From the NCBI GenBank assembly GCA_964419335.1, contig CAYQOX010000073.1, forward strand, positions 1 through 16,882: a DNA stretch of 16,882 nt, in the 5' to 3' direction. The stretch comes from CAYQOX01 sp964419335. GTDB lineage: Bacteria > Hinthialibacterota > Hinthialibacteria > Hinthialibacterales > Hinthialibacteraceae. Shown piece after piece: positions 14,013-16,882 of the stretch (positions within the stretch are counted from its first letter, which is position 1; each line of letters starts with the position of its first letter). The notes beneath the pieces were generated by a model, which did not search any database, had not been told where the DNA came from, and saw nothing but the letters and a program-made list of their open reading frames with translations. A program made the translations under genes and the position numbers.

Positions 14013-14753
14013 TTACACCTGGGTGGCTTGGATGGCTTCTTCGAGGGTGAATTGGTTTTCGTAGAGGGCTTTGCCGACGATGACTCCTGTGATCTTGTTT
14101 CCTCCGATGGATTGATTTAATTTGGCCAGGGTTTGGATGTGTGATAGGTCGCCAATGCCGCCGGAGGCGATGAGTGGGAAGGGAGAACGTTCGGCCATAT
14201 CACGAATGGCATCCAGGTTGGGGCCTTCCATGGTGCCGTCGCGGGCGATGTCGGTATAAATAATACCGCCGATATCGAGCATGTCGAACTCATTAACCAG
14301 GTCGAGGGCTTTGACGGAGCTGGTATTACGCCAGCCGCAAGTGGCGACCATGCCATCGCGGGCATCGATACCAAGGATGATGCGGTGGGGAAAATGGCGG
14401 GCAGCCACATAGACGAGGTGGGGGTTTTCAAGCAAGACGCTTCCCAAGATGGCGCGATCGACCTCGAGATTTTCAAGGACAAACTCGATCGCTTCCATAT
14501 CCCGCAATCCACCGCCCAATTCGGTTTTAATTTCAACCGATTCGACGATGTGGCGGATGGCGTCGCTGTTTTGCATGACGCCTTCGCGAGCCCCATCGAG
14601 GTCGACGATATGGATGAGTTTGGCGCCGCCTTGTTGCCAACGTTGGGCGACTTCGGAAGGGGTGAGTTGATACACGGTTTCTTGGTCATACTCACCTCGT
14701 AATAGACGAACGACTTGTCCTCCACGCAAATCGATGGCTGGGATAATTTGCAT
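14013..14753 (-). CDS. hisA: Phosphoribosylformimino-5-aminoimidazole carboxamide ribotide isomerase HisA
   Basis: Fourth step of histidine synthesis: Amadori isomerisation of ProFAR to PRFAR on a (beta/alpha)8 barrel, 246 aa. It starts MQIIPAIDLRGG with catalytic Asp8; the second catalytic acid is Asp130 in GIDARDG. Phosphate-binding GGG at 80-82 and the later ASGGIG motif are present. These features separate HisA from HisF. AAGGAGG lies inside the plsY end, 10 nt before the ATG, and only 5 bp separate the two genes, so it is in the der-plsY operon. No other his gene is nearby, which is unusual; a dual HisA/TrpF (PriA) role cannot be excluded by eye. Confidence 0.95.
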   Translation of the reverse strand: MQIIPAIDLRGGQVVRLLRGEYDQETVYQLTPSEVAQRWQQGGAKLIHIVDLDGAREGVMQNSDAIRHIVESVEIKTELGGGLRDMEAIEFVLENLEVDRAILGSVLLENPHLVYVAARHFPHRIILGIDARDGMVATCGWRNTSSVKALDLVNEFDMLDIGGIIYTDIARDGTMEGPNLDAIRDMAERSPFPLIASGGIGDLSHIQTLAKLNQSIGGNKITGVIVGKALYENQFTLEEAIQATQV

Positions 14754-14758
14754 TGCGG

Positions 14759-15394
14759 TTAATCCTCCTTGCTATGGCTGCCGATTTTGTGTTCTTCGCC
14801 TTGAAGTAGTCGGCGGATATTAGCGCGATGGCGAAAGATCGCCAAGGCTGAGGCGATGATGATGAAGATCAAGGTCGCTGGAGTTGGTGCGAATGGATAA
14901 TCCAGTGAACGGAAGAGATAGGCAGATAAAGGTAAGGCGAGCGCTCCACTGATGGAAGCGAGTGACATGTATTTGGTGGTGGCGAGTATGAAGCCAAAGG
15001 TGGCGAGCGCGATCAGGGTGCAATAGGGGGCAAGGGTGAGAAAGACACCCGCGGAGACGGCAATGCCTTTGCCGCCTCCTTGGAAGCGTAGAAAGAAGGT
15101 CCAATTATGTCCAAGGATGGCGAGCATCCCGGCAAGTACGGCGAGAATTTCGTAGTCCGGGGTAAGATGGCGTGCGAGTAAAATGCCGGGAATTCCTTTG
15201 AGCAGGTCGAAGAGCAAGACGGGGAGACTGAGTTTCCAGCCGAGAACGCGGGTGGCATTGGTGAAGCCGAGGTTGCCGCTTCCCACCTGGCGCAGGTCGA
15301 CTCCCTTGATCCATTTGCCTGCGAAGTAGGCGGAGGGGATGGAGCCGAGCCCGTAGGCGAGAAGTAAGCATAAAATGTATAGGATATAGATCAT
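14759..15394 (-). CDS. plsY: Acyl-phosphate:glycerol-3-phosphate acyltransferase PlsY
   Basis: Membrane enzyme of 211 aa that transfers an acyl group from acyl-phosphate to glycerol 3-phosphate, the first committed step of phospholipid synthesis. Several hydrophobic helices span the protein. The three PlsY motifs are seen: GSGNLGFTNATR at 38-49, GHNWTFFLRFQGGGKG at 95-110, and RHRANIRRLLQGEE at 188-201. The start overlaps the der stop by 4 bp (ATGA), with GGAGG about 10 nt upstream. The usual partner PlsX is not in the window. Family membership is secure from the motifs. Confidence 0.95.
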   Translation of the reverse strand: MIYILYILCLLLAYGLGSIPSAYFAGKWIKGVDLRQVGSGNLGFTNATRVLGWKLSLPVLLFDLLKGIPGILLARHLTPDYEILAVLAGMLAILGHNWTFFLRFQGGGKGIAVSAGVFLTLAPYCTLIALATFGFILATTKYMSLASISGALALPLSAYLFRSLDYPFAPTPATLIFIIIASALAIFRHRANIRRLLQGEEHKIGSHSKED

Positions 15395-16731
15395 GGCTGC
15401 CGGCCTCCACGTCTTTTCCAGTATAAGCGAATGGGAGAGCCTTCGAAGTCAAAGATATCATATAAACGATTGATTAAGAAGCGCTCGTAGGAAAAATGGA
15501 TTGCGCTGGGGTCGTTGGTGAAAGCGACGAAAGTGGGAGGTTGGATACTTACTTGCGTCCAGTAATAGATGCGTGGAGTTCTCCCTTTGTGAGAAGGAGG
15601 GGGATGGTGGTTCAGGATTTTTTCAAGGGTTTCGTTCAATGTGGCGGTTGGAACGCGGCGGGCATGGTTCTGCAAAATTCTTTCAAGATGAGGGAAGATA
15701 CGGTGAATTCGTTTTTTGGTTTCGGCGGAAATAAACTCGATGGGGGCATAGTTGAAGAAGGGGATGTTGGCTCGGATGGCCTTGGCGTATTCTCCCGAGG
15801 TGGATTGGTCTTTTTCGACGGCATCCCATTTATTGACGAGGAGGATAGCCGCTTTGCCCATTTTTTGGCTAAGGCTGAAAACCTTGGCGTCCGTTTCGGT
15901 GAGGCCTTCGACCCCATCGATCATTAGCAGGGCGAGATCACTGCGTTCGAGGGCATGTTCGGCACGTTTAAGGGTGTAGTGTTCAATGCCCTGGCTCATT
16001 TTTGAACGGCGGCGAATTCCGGCGGTATCGATAAGCAAATAGTGTTTGCCGTTGGCGATGATCTCGGTATCAACGGGATCACGGGTGGTGCCGGGAATTT
16101 CGGAGACGATGGATTTTTCTGAACCGCAGAGAGCGTTCAGGAGGGTGGATTTTCCAACATTGGGACGTCCTAAGATGGCGATCCCGGGTACCTGCTCTGC
16201 TTCGTCGAGGATGGGGGAATCGGGGAGGTAGTCAATGATTGCATCGAGGAGATCGCCGGTTCCTTTTCCATGGAGAGAGGAAACGGGATAGTAGTTTTCC
16301 AGACCAAGTTCCCAAAATTCGATGAGTTTTTCGTCGATTTTGTCGAAATTATCGATTTTATTGACGGCGGCGAGGATGGGGGTATCCAAACGGCGTAGAA
16401 AGGTCAAGATTTCATGATCGAGTGGGGAGAGCCCAGATTTGCCATCGAGAACGAAGAGCAAGAGTGAAGCCTGGCGTGCGGTGCGTTCGATTTGTTCTTG
16501 GACGACAGGAGTTAAAGGGTCCTCTTCGGGGCCGAAAAAGCCGCCGGTATCGACAAGCCAGAAGGGTTTCCCGCCCCAGTCGGCTTTACGGTATTTAGAA
16601 TCGCGGGTTACGCCGGGCTGATCATCGACAATGGCATCCCGCCTGCCGATAATCCGGTTGAAGAGGGTGGATTTGCCTACGTTAGGGCGGCCGACGATGA
16701 CCACGGTGGATTGTTTACGTTTCTTTGGCAT
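15391..16731 (-). CDS. der: Ribosome biogenesis GTPase Der (EngA)
   Basis: Essential double GTPase of 446 aa that assists 50S subunit assembly. The first G domain has GRPNVGKS (14-21), DTGG (61-64) and NKID (124-127); the second has GRPNVGKS (188-195), DTAG (235-238), NKWD (300-303) and SAE (335-337). A C-terminal KH-like domain fills about 350-446 and ends in a basic tail. No residue of the GTP sites is missing. First gene of the der-plsY-hisA operon. The region before the ATG lacks a good Shine-Dalgarno. Confidence 0.97.
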   Translation of the reverse strand: MPKKRKQSTVVIVGRPNVGKSTLFNRIIGRRDAIVDDQPGVTRDSKYRKADWGGKPFWLVDTGGFFGPEEDPLTPVVQEQIERTARQASLLLFVLDGKSGLSPLDHEILTFLRRLDTPILAAVNKIDNFDKIDEKLIEFWELGLENYYPVSSLHGKGTGDLLDAIIDYLPDSPILDEAEQVPGIAILGRPNVGKSTLLNALCGSEKSIVSEIPGTTRDPVDTEIIANGKHYLLIDTAGIRRRSKMSQGIEHYTLKRAEHALERSDLALLMIDGVEGLTETDAKVFSLSQKMGKAAILLVNKWDAVEKDQSTSGEYAKAIRANIPFFNYAPIEFISAETKKRIHRIFPHLERILQNHARRVPTATLNETLEKILNHHPPPSHKGRTPRIYYWTQVSIQPPTFVAFTNDPSAIHFSYERFLINRLYDIFDFEGSPIRLYWKRRGGRQP

Positions 16732-16767
16732 CTTAAGTTTTGAATTCGTGAAAATTGTTAGTAATCT

Positions 16768-16776
16768 ACTATAATA
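16768..16776 (-). promoter_or_regulatory. Candidate -10 element upstream of der
   Basis: On the minus strand TATTATAGT offers two overlapping -10 hexamers, TATTAT (16771-16776) and TATAGT (16768-16773), about 40 bp before the der ATG. No good -35 is found 16-18 bp upstream of either, so the call rests on the -10 alone. The remaining 106 bp to the window edge are AT-rich with nothing recognisable. Confidence 0.25.
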
Positions 16777-16882
16777 TCTCTATCGGATTGATATCAGGAG
16801 ACGTAAGACTCTATTTTCTAACATGATTTTACTCAAATGTTTGGCTTAAACAATATTTCGTATCCTTTTAGTTGGGATGTTG

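Noticed and set aside
13843..14064. 73-codon frame after smc starting at an ATG
   Set aside because: It crosses the smc terminator and runs into antisense hisA; its ATG is more than 20 nt from the AAGGAGG, which fits the TTG frame better.
1..16882. Insertion sequences, prophage, CRISPR arrays, toxin-antitoxin or defence genes
   Set aside because: No transposase, integrase, regularly spaced repeat or defence-type domain was seen on either strand.

Overview
The window is a bacterial chromosome segment, probably from an uncultured anaerobe. The evidence is bacterial housekeeping genes (tadA, smc, hisA, plsY, der), sigma-70-type promoters, Shine-Dalgarno sites and intrinsic terminators, next to an oxygen-sensitive hydrogenase/heterodisulfide-reductase operon best known from methanogens. 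No gene is unambiguously diagnostic of a phylum. The composition and gene mix would fit a candidate phylum such as Omnitrophota or a Nitrospirota/Desulfobacterota-like lineage, but this is a low-confidence guess.

Layout. (1) 1-676, minus strand: tadA followed by a class II tRNA-Ser(CGA) cut by the left edge. (2) About 550 bp of AT-rich intergenic DNA ending in a strong promoter at 1051. (3) 1230-8509, plus strand: a tight eight-gene operon, hdrC-hdrB-hdrA-mvhD-mvhG-mvhA-maturation protease-hypA, closed by an intrinsic terminator at 8536-8570. (4) 8609-9735: a single sigma-70-family gene with its own promoter, a leader that can fold over its ribosome binding site, and a strong terminator. (5) 9736-10235: intergenic DNA with several inverted repeats, a possible structured RNA and the smc promoter. 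(6) 10236-13811: smc. A 28-codon small ORF with a very good Shine-Dalgarno, a perfect dyad and a terminator follow. (7) 14013-16731, minus strand: a compact der-plsY-hisA operon convergent with smc.

How the genes work together. MvhAG is a group 3c [NiFe] hydrogenase. MvhD passes its electrons to HdrA, where a FAD is expected to split them between ferredoxin and a disulfide-type acceptor reduced at HdrB/HdrC. The protease and HypA mature the nickel site of MvhA, whose C-terminal tail is still encoded. All cofactor ligands looked for are present, so the complex should be functional. What it reduces in a bacterium without visible methanogenesis genes cannot be read from this window.

I found no mobile element, CRISPR array, prophage or clearly new multigene system. 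The least explained sequences are the intergenic structures around the sigma factor and smc, and two small-ORF candidates.
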